Made by a program: the position numbers and the translations under genes. 36,712 nucleotides of DNA from an uncultured Bacteroidales bacterium (lineage in GTDB: Bacteria; Bacteroidota; Bacteroidia; Bacteroidales; Paludibacteraceae): the NCBI GenBank assembly GCA_903901975.1, contig CAIUTB010000018.1, positions 1-36,712 on the forward strand, read 5' to 3'. Below, piece by piece: positions 1 to 8,974 of the stretch. The notes beneath the pieces were generated by a model. That model searched no databases. It was not told the DNA's origin and worked only from the letters and a program-made list of their open reading frames with translations. Every line of letters begins with the position of its first letter. Position 1 is the first letter of the stretch.

Positions 1-2
1 AC

Positions 3-113
3 AACACTTTACTGCTGGAAAGATTTATTGAGATGTTTGCCATTAAACCATACTTACTCAAAAATAGCCAAAATGTCAAAGAGCTACTATTATACGGCAC
101 TATTGCCGCTTAA
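3..113 (+). CDS. 3' end of an unidentified ORF entering from upstream
   Basis: A 36-residue open frame runs in from the window edge and stops at TAA 111-113. It ends in a hydrophobic, basic stretch containing LLERFIEMF and IKPYLLKNS. It is in a different frame from the helicase that follows and does not look like the missing part of that protein. The general look is that of a transposase C-terminus, but I cannot name a family. If so, an insertion sequence lies just upstream and cut the helicase gene. It could also be a chance frame. Confidence 0.3.
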   Translation, partial: NTLLLERFIEMFAIKPYLLKNSQNVKELLLYGTIAA

Positions 114-145
114 TGTTAATGAAAGATTAACGAACTATTGAAGAA

Positions 146-2083
146 TTGAACTTTGAAAATATTCCACAGAAAGAGAAAGCAAGATTAGCCCGACATTATA
201 TTCAACGCAAACGCGATCATATCAAACGTTGGTTGAATGAAGAAACAGAATTTCCGGACAGAGATTCAAAAGAAGTTGGTTATGTCCTGACACCTGAATA
301 TCAACTTTTTTATCAAAACCTCATACGCTTTGCACGTGGAATTTCCGCGGTTGAAACAGATAACAAGCAAACGCAGTTGTTACGTTCGTGGGCGGCTATC
401 GCGTTGATAAAAGGGGCAATGAGTAGCCCTGCTATGGCTGTGGATATGTTGGGACGAAGAAAAGATAAGATCAATGCCGGTGAAGATGAAATTGCTATTC
501 CGTCATTGGAAAATACCTTGTTTGAGGATTTGGAATATAGTTCGGATATCCCACGACAGGATTTACTGGAAACACTTGAATTCAAACAAGACGAAATCAA
601 TGATTTGTCTGAGTTGCAAGTCGAAGCCGGATTATTATCGAAAAACAACCTCGATAGGAAGTTAGATGTAACCGTAAAACTGATTAAGGAATGGATCAAA
701 GAGGGTTTTGATCCAATCGTATTCTGTCATTACATTTCAACAGCACAATATGTTGCTGATCGCTTGAGAACAGAATTGCCTAAAAATATCCATGTGGAAG
801 CCATTACATCCGAACTGGCCGATGAACAGCGCAAAGAGCGAATTGAAGTGATGGGCAAAGCCGAAAGGCGGGTGTTGATTGCTACCGATTGCCTTAGTGA
901 AGGTATCAACCTACAGGAGTATTTCACGGCTGTATTGCATTACGATTTGCCCTGGAATCCAAACCGAATTGAACAACGTGAAGGACGTGTGGATCGATTT
1001 GGACAGACCGCGCCAATTATTAAAACCTATGTATTGTATGGCGAAGACAATGCCATGGACATGTTTGTGTTGGATGTATTGATCAAAAAAGTCCGCGAAA
1101 TTCAAAAATCAATTGGCGTAACCATTGCCATTGGCGAAAACAGTAAATCCATTATGGCCGAAGCTGCCAAGCGAATTCTGTTCGAGGAAGGCAAAAATAA
1201 TCCGGTTCAGCAAAAGTTATTTGCAGATACCGAACATACCATTTCCAACGAATTGGAGAACGCCAGACGCAAAGGAGAAAACCTACGCGATATATTTGCA
1301 CATCAATCCATTGATCCGGAAATCATTAAGAAAGACCTTGCCGAAGTGGACGAAGCCATTGGCGATCCAAAGGCTGTAGCCACATTGGTGCGAAATGCGG
1401 TGCAACAATTAGGTGGTAGTTGCGATTGGGACGGAAAATCGGGTTATACCTTACAACCCCAAAACTTACCTGCACATATCAAACGCTATTTCGAAGGCAA
1501 ACAGATGGTGAAAGTCAGTTTTGTATCGCCAACTCCCAAAGGTTATCTTTATATAGGACGTAATCACCAGTTTGTAGAACAACTTTGTCAGTTCCTCATT
1601 GCCATTGCTTTTGAGCCACATCCTGAGTATGGTCGGTTGGCTCGTGTATGCGAAATTCAGACCGATGCTGTAAGTACCAAAACGAGTCTGATCATGTTCC
1701 GAGTTCGGAATGTCATCAAAGAAGTGGGATCGAGCAAAGAATCGGTTGCTGAGGAAATGTATTTGTGGGGCTACCGTACTGTAAATGGAACAATAGAAAC
1801 ATTGGAATACAAAGAAACGAAAGAGCTTTTGGCCAACGCCAATACCTTATCCAACTTATCAGCCGAACGTCAGCAAGAAGATATTCGACTGGAATTAGTA
1901 CGTTTTCAGGATATGAAAGCGCAATTTATGGACTTGGCCAATCAGCGTGCTGAAAGGTTAGTGGAAGCACATGGACATTTTAAAGAACTGATTGGTGGTC
2001 GTAGATATGAAAAGGCTACTCCTATTTTGCCCCCTGATGTAATGGGTGTTTATATTTTATTACCAAAACCTAAAGCGTTATAA
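146..2083 (+). CDS. DrmD-like SNF2 helicase, N-terminally truncated (C-terminal half only)
   Basis: This is the C-terminal part of a SNF2/SF2 helicase of the kind found beside large adenine methyltransferases (DrmD of class 1 DISARM and relatives). The RecA-like helicase C domain is intact: PIVFCHY near residue 190, ATDCLSEGIN near 246-255 (motif V) and QREGRVDR at 277-284 (motif VI). About 360 residues follow, as in such helicases. No Walker A (GxGKT) or DEAH box is present; the protein opens in the middle of the linker between the two lobes. The only start is TTG at 146, and the frame reads back to a TAA at 128-130, so coding-like sequence (RTIEEL) begins right after that stop. Without motifs I-III it cannot hydrolyse ATP alone. 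It is followed 2 nt later by the methyltransferase. I read it as a broken gene; the missing half may be upstream or lost. Confidence 0.75.
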   Translation: MNFENIPQKEKARLARHYIQRKRDHIKRWLNEETEFPDRDSKEVGYVLTPEYQLFYQNLIRFARGISAVETDNKQTQLLRSWAAIALIKGAMSSPAMAVDMLGRRKDKINAGEDEIAIPSLENTLFEDLEYSSDIPRQDLLETLEFKQDEINDLSELQVEAGLLSKNNLDRKLDVTVKLIKEWIKEGFDPIVFCHYISTAQYVADRLRTELPKNIHVEAITSELADEQRKERIEVMGKAERRVLIATDCLSEGINLQEYFTAVLHYDLPWNPNRIEQREGRVDRFGQTAPIIKTYVLYGEDNAMDMFVLDVLIKKVREIQKSIGVTIAIGENSKSIMAEAAKRILFEEGKNNPVQQKLFADTEHTISNELENARRKGENLRDIFAHQSIDPEIIKKDLAEVDEAIGDPKAVATLVRNAVQQLGGSCDWDGKSGYTLQPQNLPAHIKRYFEGKQMVKVSFVSPTPKGYLYIGRNHQFVEQLCQFLIAIAFEPHPEYGRLARVCEIQTDAVSTKTSLIMFRVRNVIKEVGSSKESVAEEMYLWGYRTVNGTIETLEYKETKELLANANTLSNLSAERQQEDIRLELVRFQDMKAQFMDLANQRAERLVEAHGHFKELIGGRRYEKATPILPPDVMGVYILLPKPKAL

Positions 2084-2085
2084 TT

Positions 2086-5000
2086 ATGAACTACAGTGCC
2101 ATTTCCATTCAGGGAAACATACTCACCAGTGAGATACTTGAGAAAATAAGAACCGAAGACATTCGTTTTCAGAAAGCGGGCGATTTTAATCTGAACCCTG
2201 GAGCATCGGTGCGCGACGAGATCAATCTTGCCTGGTCGTTGGCAGTGAGCAACTGGAACGTGTTCAAGATTAAACGTGATGCATTGTCAGATTCGGACAG
2301 CGGTACTTCCGAAACACGCCGCTATTGGATGTTGCCTTTGTTGTCGGTGCTGGGTTACGAAATCAATTCGTCCAATGCCGAGATGATCAACGACAAATCC
2401 TACGCCATCAGCCACCGCGCTTCAAACAAAGATGGTTTCCCCATTCATTTGGTGGGTGTACAACAATCGCTGGACAAACGCCCCGAAACAGGTGGAACAC
2501 GTCTCTCGCCACACGCACTTATGCAGGAATACCTCAACAATACGGAGCATCTCTATGGTTTGGTAAGCAATGGTAGGTTTTTACGCTTGCTACGCGATGC
2601 TACCCGACTGAGCCGCCTGAGTTACTTGGAGTTCGATCTGGAGCAAATGATGGAAGAAGGGTTGTACGTAGAGTTTGCACTGCTTTACCGTACGCTTCAT
2701 GCCAGCCGTATGCATGAAAAAATGGATGCCGGTCCCGATAGCAATATTGAATTTTATCATCAAGAAGCCATTGCTTCCGGCTCACGTATCCGCGAGCGAT
2801 TGAGTATTGCCGTGGAAAGTTCCATCCGTGAACTGGCCAACGGACTGCTATTGCACCCACAAAACGAAACCTTGCGCCGACTGGTATTGGAGAATAAAAT
2901 AGAGCCGAACGAATATTACCTGCACACTTTGCGCCTCGTTTATCGCATGTTGTTTTTGCTGGTAATTGAAGAACGCAAACTGATTTATGCCGACAAGCGC
3001 GATGAAGAACTCAACAAAAAACGGGGCATTTATTACGATTATTACAGCATTCAGCGCCTCACCAAACTGGCGGTGAAAATGACCTATATCGATCCGCGCA
3101 AAACTGATCTCTGGCATTCGCTACTCACTACTTTCTCCTTGTTCGAATACGACACCTACGGTAAAAAGTTAGGCATTGCACCCCTTGGTTCGGGGCTTTT
3201 TGCGCCTTCGGCATTGGGAGTTGTGAACGATCAAATGCTCGACAACGACTGTTTGCTGAGAGTAATCCGATACTTAGTGACCTTTGTAAACGAAAACGGA
3301 CAATTGGTGCGGGTGAATTACGCCGACTTGGATGTAGAAGAATTTGGCTCTATTTACGAAGGTCTGCTGGAATACCAACCGGTGTTTACCGACAATATGG
3401 GGCAACCTATTTTCAGTTTTGTAAAAGGCAACGAACGTTCCAAAAGCGGTTCGCACTATACACCCGAAGAATTGGTAAAGCCGCTGATCACCCATTCATT
3501 GGATTATCTGATAGCCGATAAACTGAAAATGGCGAATCCTGAAGCTGAACTTTTATCACTTAAAATATGCGATGTGGCTTGCGGTAGCGGACATATTTTG
3601 CTTTCTGCAGCTCGCCGCGTAGGTTTCGAACTGGCAAAATACCGCAGCAAAGAAGACCAACCCACACCCACGGCTATGCGAGCTGCCACGCGCGATGTAA
3701 TCCGAAATTGTATTTATGGGGTGGATCTCAACCCACTTGCCGTAGAACTGTGTAAAGTGGCACTTTGGCTGGAAGCACACCAGCCGGGCGAACCGCTGAA
3801 CTTCCTTGATCACCACATTAAATGTGGCGACGCCATTGTAGGAATGGCGCACCGCTCCGAATTGGAGAACGGCATTGCCGACGATGCATTTAAAACGCTT
3901 CCCGGCGATGATAAAACTATTGCCAAAGCCTTGCGCGACCAAAACGTGCGCGAGCGCAAAGCCCGCAACAGTGAAGGACAACAGGTAAAAGCCGATTTCG
4001 AAAAAACAAGCGACAACTCGGTACACGAAGCCATAGCCGAATACAAAACCTTTAACCAGCAACCCGAAACCACGCCCGAGGAGATAGAACGAAAAGCCCG
4101 TGCATATCGAAAATTTATTGAAGGCAAAGGCTACAAGTTCCTGAAAAACATGGCCGATACGCAAGTAGCACAGTTTTTTATTGCCAAAACAGAGTCTAAC
4201 CAAAGATACATCACCACTGATGCCGAATTTAGCCTTACCATGCGCGGATATAATCTTCCAACAGGCGATAAATTTGGTAAAATTGAAGTATTGTCAAAGG
4301 AAAAACACTTTTTTCATTGGTTCTTAGAATTTCCAGAAGTCTTTAATGAAGGTGGTGGATTTGATTGTATTTTGGGAAATCCGCCTTACTTGGGTGGAAG
4401 TAAAATTTCAACAAATTTTGGTGATTTATATTCATATTATCTACTTTCATATTTTGATAATGTGACGGGGCTAGCTGATTTTGTTTCATATTTTATCAAA
4501 AGAGATACATCATTACTAAAGAAAAATGGCTTCTTTAGTATAATAACAACAGATTCTGTATCACAAGGAGCAACAAGAATCTCAGCTTTAGAAGAATTAG
4601 TAAATAATGGAACAATTAATTTTGCAATAAAATCAATGAAGTGGCCTGGTGAAGCCGCTGTAAATGTGGCTTTGATTGGCTTTTATAAAGGAGAATGGTT
4701 GAAAGAAATTGAATTAAATGGAAAACCAACACAGTTTATTAATTCTCTTTTAGGTGAAGGTAATGATAATAACATTACTCATTCACTTTATATAAATAAA
4801 AATTCTGCTTATACTGGATCTAAGGTATATGGTGAGGGATTTGTATTGTCTAAAAAAGAAGCAGCTGAACTTATAAAAACAGACTCTAATAATTCGATGG
4901 TTATTTGTCCTTATCTTACTGGTGATGATATTGCAAATGAGGTTGATTCATTACCTACTAGATTTGTAATTAACTTTCAAGATTGGCCATTAGAACGATA

Positions 5001-6102
5001 TAATTTAGATGAGTGGTCTTCATTATCTGATATCGAGAAGGAGGATATCAATGAACGTATTGTAAACAAAAAACTAATCTTTAAAGCACCTTTATATTAT
5101 GAAGCACCATGTGCGAAAGATTTTCCATTTGTTTTAGATATAATTGAAAACAAAGTAAAACCAGAGAGACTAAAAATTAAAGGAGATGCAAATGCATTAA
5201 CTTATTGGTGGATATATCAACGAGTTAGAAAAGAGATGTATGAAGCTATAGATTTAAATACGAATGTTTTGGTATTAGCTCAAACAGCAAAATATATAAC
5301 CCCTGTTTATACCTTAAATAATAAAGTACATTCGGTTAAAGTGATAGTCTTTGTAAATGAAAATAAACTTCAATTTGCATTATTATCTACTTCAATTTAT
5401 AATGATTGGTGTTGGAAATTTGGAACAACAATGGGGAGCTCTACATTACAATATTCAACATCTCAGTGTTTTGATAATTATCCTTTCCCTCATAACCTCA
5501 CTACTTCCCAAGAGCAAAAACTCGAACAAATTGGTGAAGTCTATCACGAACATCGTCGACAGTTGATGTTGAAAATGAAGTTGGGCTTAACCAAGACCTA
5601 TAATGCATTTCATGCACGGGAGATAAACACCATCAACCTAACAGGTTTCAAAAACCTGTTAGGTTTAGATAAAAAAGCCTTGGAAAAGAAATCCAACAAA
5701 GAAGTCTGGAACCTGTGGAATCACTTGCAGAAGACCGAAGGAGCTTGCAGTATGGAAGAAGCTGTTACCGGCATTATCGAACTCCGTCGCCTGCATGTGC
5801 TTATGGACGAAGCTGTGCTGGAAGCATACGGTTGGTCAGACGTTAAGTTACGCCACGATTTCTGCGACGTAGACTACCTACCCGAAAACGACCGTGTCCG
5901 CTACACCATCCACCCCGAATCCCGCAAGGAAATACTCAAACGCCTGCTGGAACTGAACCATAAAATACATGCGGAGGAAGTAGAAATGGGGATGTGGGAG
6001 AAGAAGAAAAGTTCGGGAAAAAAGGCTTCAAAATCTACAGGTGTGGTGAAAGAGCCGGAAGTTGGGTATGGTGGGTTGTTTGATAATGAAGAATTAGCTT
6101 AA
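2086..6102 (+). CDS. DrmMI/PglX-like N6-adenine DNA methyltransferase (Eco57I class)
   Basis: A 1338-residue class I methyltransferase expected to transfer methyl from S-adenosylmethionine to adenine N6, marking host DNA. The SAM-binding motif I is DVACGSGH at 496-503, the acidic motif II is GVDLNPLAVELC around 545-556, and the catalytic NPPY is at 765-768. A long N-terminal domain (1-470) and a C-terminal LRRLH...AYGW segment match the PglX/DrmMI group of BREX and DISARM. No nuclease motif is evident, so restriction must come from partners. Roughly 4260-5510 (residues 725-1140, the likely target recognition region) is clearly richer in A+T than the two ends, which suggests exchange of the specificity part. 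A 14-bp palindrome sits inside the reading frame at 5635-5665. The helicase remnant lies 2 nt upstream and the ATPase 11 nt downstream. Confidence 0.9.
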   Translation: MNYSAISIQGNILTSEILEKIRTEDIRFQKAGDFNLNPGASVRDEINLAWSLAVSNWNVFKIKRDALSDSDSGTSETRRYWMLPLLSVLGYEINSSNAEMINDKSYAISHRASNKDGFPIHLVGVQQSLDKRPETGGTRLSPHALMQEYLNNTEHLYGLVSNGRFLRLLRDATRLSRLSYLEFDLEQMMEEGLYVEFALLYRTLHASRMHEKMDAGPDSNIEFYHQEAIASGSRIRERLSIAVESSIRELANGLLLHPQNETLRRLVLENKIEPNEYYLHTLRLVYRMLFLLVIEERKLIYADKRDEELNKKRGIYYDYYSIQRLTKLAVKMTYIDPRKTDLWHSLLTTFSLFEYDTYGKKLGIAPLGSGLFAPSALGVVNDQMLDNDCLLRVIRYLVTFVNENGQLVRVNYADLDVEEFGSIYEGLLEYQPVFTDNMGQPIFSFVKGNERSKSGSHYTPEELVKPLITHSLDYLIADKLKMANPEAELLSLKICDVACGSGHILLSAARRVGFELAKYRSKEDQPTPTAMRAATRDVIRNCIYGVDLNPLAVELCKVALWLEAHQPGEPLNFLDHHIKCGDAIVGMAHRSELENGIADDAFKTLPGDDKTIAKALRDQNVRERKARNSEGQQVKADFEKTSDNSVHEAIAEYKTFNQQPETTPEEIERKARAYRKFIEGKGYKFLKNMADTQVAQFFIAKTESNQRYITTDAEFSLTMRGYNLPTGDKFGKIEVLSKEKHFFHWFLEFPEVFNEGGGFDCILGNPPYLGGSKISTNFGDLYSYYLLSYFDNVTGLADFVSYFIKRDTSLLKKNGFFSIITTDSVSQGATRISALEELVNNGTINFAIKSMKWPGEAAVNVALIGFYKGEWLKEIELNGKPTQFINSLLGEGNDNNITHSLYINKNSAYTGSKVYGEGFVLSKKEAAELIKTDSNNSMVICPYLTGDDIANEVDSLPTRFVINFQDWPLERYNLDEWSSLSDIEKEDINERIVNKKLIFKAPLYYEAPCAKDFPFVLDIIENKVKPERLKIKGDANALTYWWIYQRVRKEMYEAIDLNTNVLVLAQTAKYITPVYTLNNKVHSVKVIVFVNENKLQFALLSTSIYNDWCWKFGTTMGSSTLQYSTSQCFDNYPFPHNLTTSQEQKLEQIGEVYHEHRRQLMLKMKLGLTKTYNAFHAREINTINLTGFKNLLGLDKKALEKKSNKEVWNLWNHLQKTEGACSMEEAVTGIIELRRLHVLMDEAVLEAYGWSDVKLRHDFCDVDYLPENDRVRYTIHPESRKEILKRLLELNHKIHAEEVEMGMWEKKKSSGKKASKSTGVVKEPEVGYGGLFDNEELA
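5635..5665 (+). repeat. Perfect 14-bp palindrome inside the methyltransferase reading frame
   Basis: AACCTAACAGGTTT (5635-5648), a 3-nt spacer, then its exact reverse complement (5652-5665). It is translated in frame as part of TINLTGFKNLLGL, between the conserved segment ending NAFHAR and the downstream LDKKALEKK. Palindromes of this appearance are common between genes in Bacteroidota (from memory, not searched), so this copy may have jumped into a tolerant loop. Confidence 0.75.
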
Positions 6103-6113
6103 TATAAAAAATC

Positions 6114-7934
6114 ATGGAATTATTATATCTCTACGTTTCAAAGTATAATGGATTAGAAAACAAAGAATTCAACTTCTCTTCCAAATATAAAATTCATTAT
6201 AACAATGAATTAAAAAGTATTGAGTGTGTAAATGATACCGAATTACCTAAAGATTTTTGGCCTGACAGTATTCGGTCTGTTACAGGAATCATTGGGAAAA
6301 ATGGAGCTGGAAAGACAACCTTAATTAGATTACTTCTACGTTCATGTATATCTGAAGGTTTATCTGAAGAACCTGAAAATGTAATTGTTGCTTTCAAAGA
6401 AAAAAGTAACTCTAAGAATATTTCATTTTACTGCCATAATAACATAGAAGTTACTTCATATCCTGATTATTTTCAGAGCGATGAAACACCAAGATTGTCT
6501 GATGTGACTTTTATATATCACTCAAATCATTTTGATCCATATTCTTCTCCACTTGATTTAACAAAAGAGCAGTTAATGGGAATGATCAATTTAGGAACTA
6601 ATTACTTGCTAGAAAGAGATAAAGAAACATATACTAATCGAGATAAAAATAACCTAAGATTTTCTTTTCAAAAAGCTATTGCCCTTCACAGAGCTATGGA
6701 GTTGAGAAGGCAAATTAATTTCATTAGAAAATACAAAAATGAGAAGGAAATTGCATTTATAAGTGTTCCAGATTATCTTAGAATTACACCGAACCACGAA
6801 GAAGAGGAATGGCTTTGTTCTGATGATGAACCAATTATTGCAACTAATTGCAAAAAAGTTGTAGATATTTTTAATCAAGTTCAGAAATTGTTTGGAAAAA
6901 AGAATAAAAGAGATTTATTCTATTTTGAGATATTTAGAACAAGTATTTTCAATTTGTATAATGATATAAAGGCATCTTGGGGTTTAGATATATACTTGAA
7001 TCAATTTACTAGTATGCTTGTACTTGAATTCCAGAAACTATTAATCAATGATAAGTTAATTTCAAATTCAAATTATTTCCTTATCTATGATAAAATAATA
7101 GAATCATTTCCAACTTATAAGTTTATTAAAAAAAACAAATCAGACTTAGAAGGATTATTTAAAATTCTCAATGAATCAGAGATTCCGGAATTTGATGATT
7201 TTGCATTTCTTGATCTAAAGAAAAATCAAATCACAACATTCAATAAATTTTTTGATCAATATTTTTCTGATGAAAGGATTACTTCTTTTGTCAATTTTGA
7301 ATTAAGTCATGATCCTTATAGTCTTACAACACCAAGTTCTGGAGAGTTAGCCTTGTTTAATTTCTTCTCAAGATTTAGTTCCATTAAAAAGCATGAATTG
7401 AAAAACAATATTATTATTTTGTTAGATGAAGTTGAGTTAGCATTACATCCTGAATGGCAACGTAAGTATATCAATACAATATTGACCTTTTTTAATAAGG
7501 AATTTGGTACGAAAAGACGAAAGATACAATTGATTATTACTTCACACTCTCCGTTTGTTGTTTCAGATTTACCAAAGAGCTGTATCAATTTTTTAAATGG
7601 TAGGATAATATCTCAAGAAACATTTGGTGCAAACATTTATAATTTATTTATGGATGCTTTTTTTCTGGAAGAAGGTTTAATTGGAGAGTTTGCAAAAAAC
7701 AAAATTTTCGCATTGCTTGATCAAATTGAAAGTTCAGAAGATATTTTAAAAAATAAGGATTTTTTAGAAATGCAAATCAACTTAATTGGAGAACCATTAA
7801 TAAAGGAAAGACTTACTGAAGAGCTAATTAAAAAACTGACAAAATCAGAATTAGCAAAAAGACAAAAGCAACTTATAAGAGAGTTGAAATTTATTGAAAT
7901 TCAAATTGATTCTAATAGAAATGAGGAAAATTAA
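6114..7934 (+). CDS. Septu PtuA-like AAA ATPase (ABC/SMC-type nucleotide-binding protein)
   Basis: A 606-residue ATPase of the AAA_21/ABC-like class used in many anti-phage systems. Walker A is GKNGAGKTT at 61-69, the ABC signature SSGELALF starts at 408, Walker B is ILLDEVE with D438 and E439, and the switch histidine H478 lies in TSHSPF. The middle (about 110-400) is AT-rich, helical and without recognised motifs. The next gene, an HNH nuclease, overlaps its 3' end by 14 nt, and such coupling is what Septu (PtuA-PtuB) and related retron effectors show. By that analogy the ATPase would hold the nuclease and license it during infection. Base composition is lower in GC than in the two genes before it, suggesting separate origin. 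The first ATG follows the methyltransferase by 11 nt. Other ATPase-nuclease pairs (RloC- or Gabija-like) fit less well because the nuclease is HNH and separate. Confidence 0.75.
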   Translation: MELLYLYVSKYNGLENKEFNFSSKYKIHYNNELKSIECVNDTELPKDFWPDSIRSVTGIIGKNGAGKTTLIRLLLRSCISEGLSEEPENVIVAFKEKSNSKNISFYCHNNIEVTSYPDYFQSDETPRLSDVTFIYHSNHFDPYSSPLDLTKEQLMGMINLGTNYLLERDKETYTNRDKNNLRFSFQKAIALHRAMELRRQINFIRKYKNEKEIAFISVPDYLRITPNHEEEEWLCSDDEPIIATNCKKVVDIFNQVQKLFGKKNKRDLFYFEIFRTSIFNLYNDIKASWGLDIYLNQFTSMLVLEFQKLLINDKLISNSNYFLIYDKIIESFPTYKFIKKNKSDLEGLFKILNESEIPEFDDFAFLDLKKNQITTFNKFFDQYFSDERITSFVNFELSHDPYSLTTPSSGELALFNFFSRFSSIKKHELKNNIIILLDEVELALHPEWQRKYINTILTFFNKEFGTKRRKIQLIITSHSPFVVSDLPKSCINFLNGRIISQETFGANIYNLFMDAFFLEEGLIGEFAKNKIFALLDQIESSEDILKNKDFLEMQINLIGEPLIKERLTEELIKKLTKSELAKRQKQLIRELKFIEIQIDSNRNEEN

Positions 7935-8928
7935 CGGTTTTATAGGAGTAGATGGCATTTCTTATAGTTGGGATGATATCGAAACTTGGTATTTGAATAC
8001 TGTAAATCAAGTTGGTAGTAATGGATATAAAACTCCCAAAATGAGATTAGATGAAATCCTTTTAAAAAATTTAACACCAGAACAGTATAGATTTATAGAA
8101 TTTCTTAATAGTGAATTTGATACTATTATCACATTAAAGCCTGATATGCAATCCAAATTAATTAATCGGTTAGAACGATTAGGTTGTAACCAATTACTAT
8201 TCGATTATAATACTAATGAAACTACTCAATTTGGGAAAATGGTTTTATGGGCTTTTAGATATAAAGAATTTAGGGATAATAAGTTAGTTTTATTGGCTGA
8301 AAAACAAAATATAAAAACATGCTTATATTGTAACTCTCAATACACCCTAACTATAGAACAAAAAAATGAAAAGCTAGCAATGTTTCAGTTTGATCATTTT
8401 TTCCCAAAAAGTAAATACCCGTATTTAAGTATTTCATTATTCAATTTAATCCCAGCATGCCCCTCGTGTAATTTAAATAAATCAGCAGCTTTTTACAAAT
8501 TGGACAGATTTGTACACCCATTTGTTGAAGATTTCCATAAATTATTTGAGTTTAAAATACCAAACAGAGGCCATATAAAATTGCTACAAGGTGAAATGGC
8601 ATTAAAAGAAGAGTTAAAGCCATTCTTATATCCTTCTAATAGCACTAAAGTTAAGAATTACATAAAAGAATTTCGTTTAACCGGTATTTATCATAGACAT
8701 ACTGATATTGTCGAGGAAATTTATATGACAGCCTATGCTTATAAAAACAAAGGTAAAGAAGCTCTCTTGGATCTTGTAAATGAAAATGGGAGAAAAATAT
8801 TCAATTCGAAAGAGGAAATTGAACGGCTACTTTTAAAAAATTTTACTCTTGAGGAGGACATAAATAAACGTCCTTTATCAAAATTCATGCAAGATATGGC
8901 TAAACAATCAGGATTAATTGAAAGATAA
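7921..8928 (+). CDS. Septu PtuB-like HNH endonuclease
   Basis: A 335-residue HNH nuclease. The zinc-knuckle form of the motif is complete: C134-L-Y-C137, then DH with H159 followed by FFPKSKYP, then C180-P-S-C183-N184. The order CxxC...DH...CxxCN places it with PtuB-type and TIGR02646-like HNH enzymes that cut nucleic acid using a divalent metal. A longer frame opens at TTG 7894, but I choose ATG 7921 because it gives the usual short overlap (14 nt) with the ATPase stop, implying translational coupling. The region before the zinc knuckle (1-130) and the tail after it (220-335) are mostly helical and presumably dock on the ATPase. Family assignment is from motif and partner. Confidence 0.8.
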   Translation: MRKINGFIGVDGISYSWDDIETWYLNTVNQVGSNGYKTPKMRLDEILLKNLTPEQYRFIEFLNSEFDTIITLKPDMQSKLINRLERLGCNQLLFDYNTNETTQFGKMVLWAFRYKEFRDNKLVLLAEKQNIKTCLYCNSQYTLTIEQKNEKLAMFQFDHFFPKSKYPYLSISLFNLIPACPSCNLNKSAAFYKLDRFVHPFVEDFHKLFEFKIPNRGHIKLLQGEMALKEELKPFLYPSNSTKVKNYIKEFRLTGIYHRHTDIVEEIYMTAYAYKNKGKEALLDLVNENGRKIFNSKEEIERLLLKNFTLEEDINKRPLSKFMQDMAKQSGLIER

Positions 8929-8974
8929 AAAACTTTTTTTTGTCTTATAATTTAGTTTAAAATAATAAAATACA

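Noticed and set aside
3556-4203. Antisense open frame of 215 codons within the methyltransferase
   Set aside because: It lies opposite conserved motifs I and II of an unmistakable gene and has no family resemblance.
6114-8928. Retron with PtuAB effectors
   Set aside because: No reverse transcriptase gene is near the pair.
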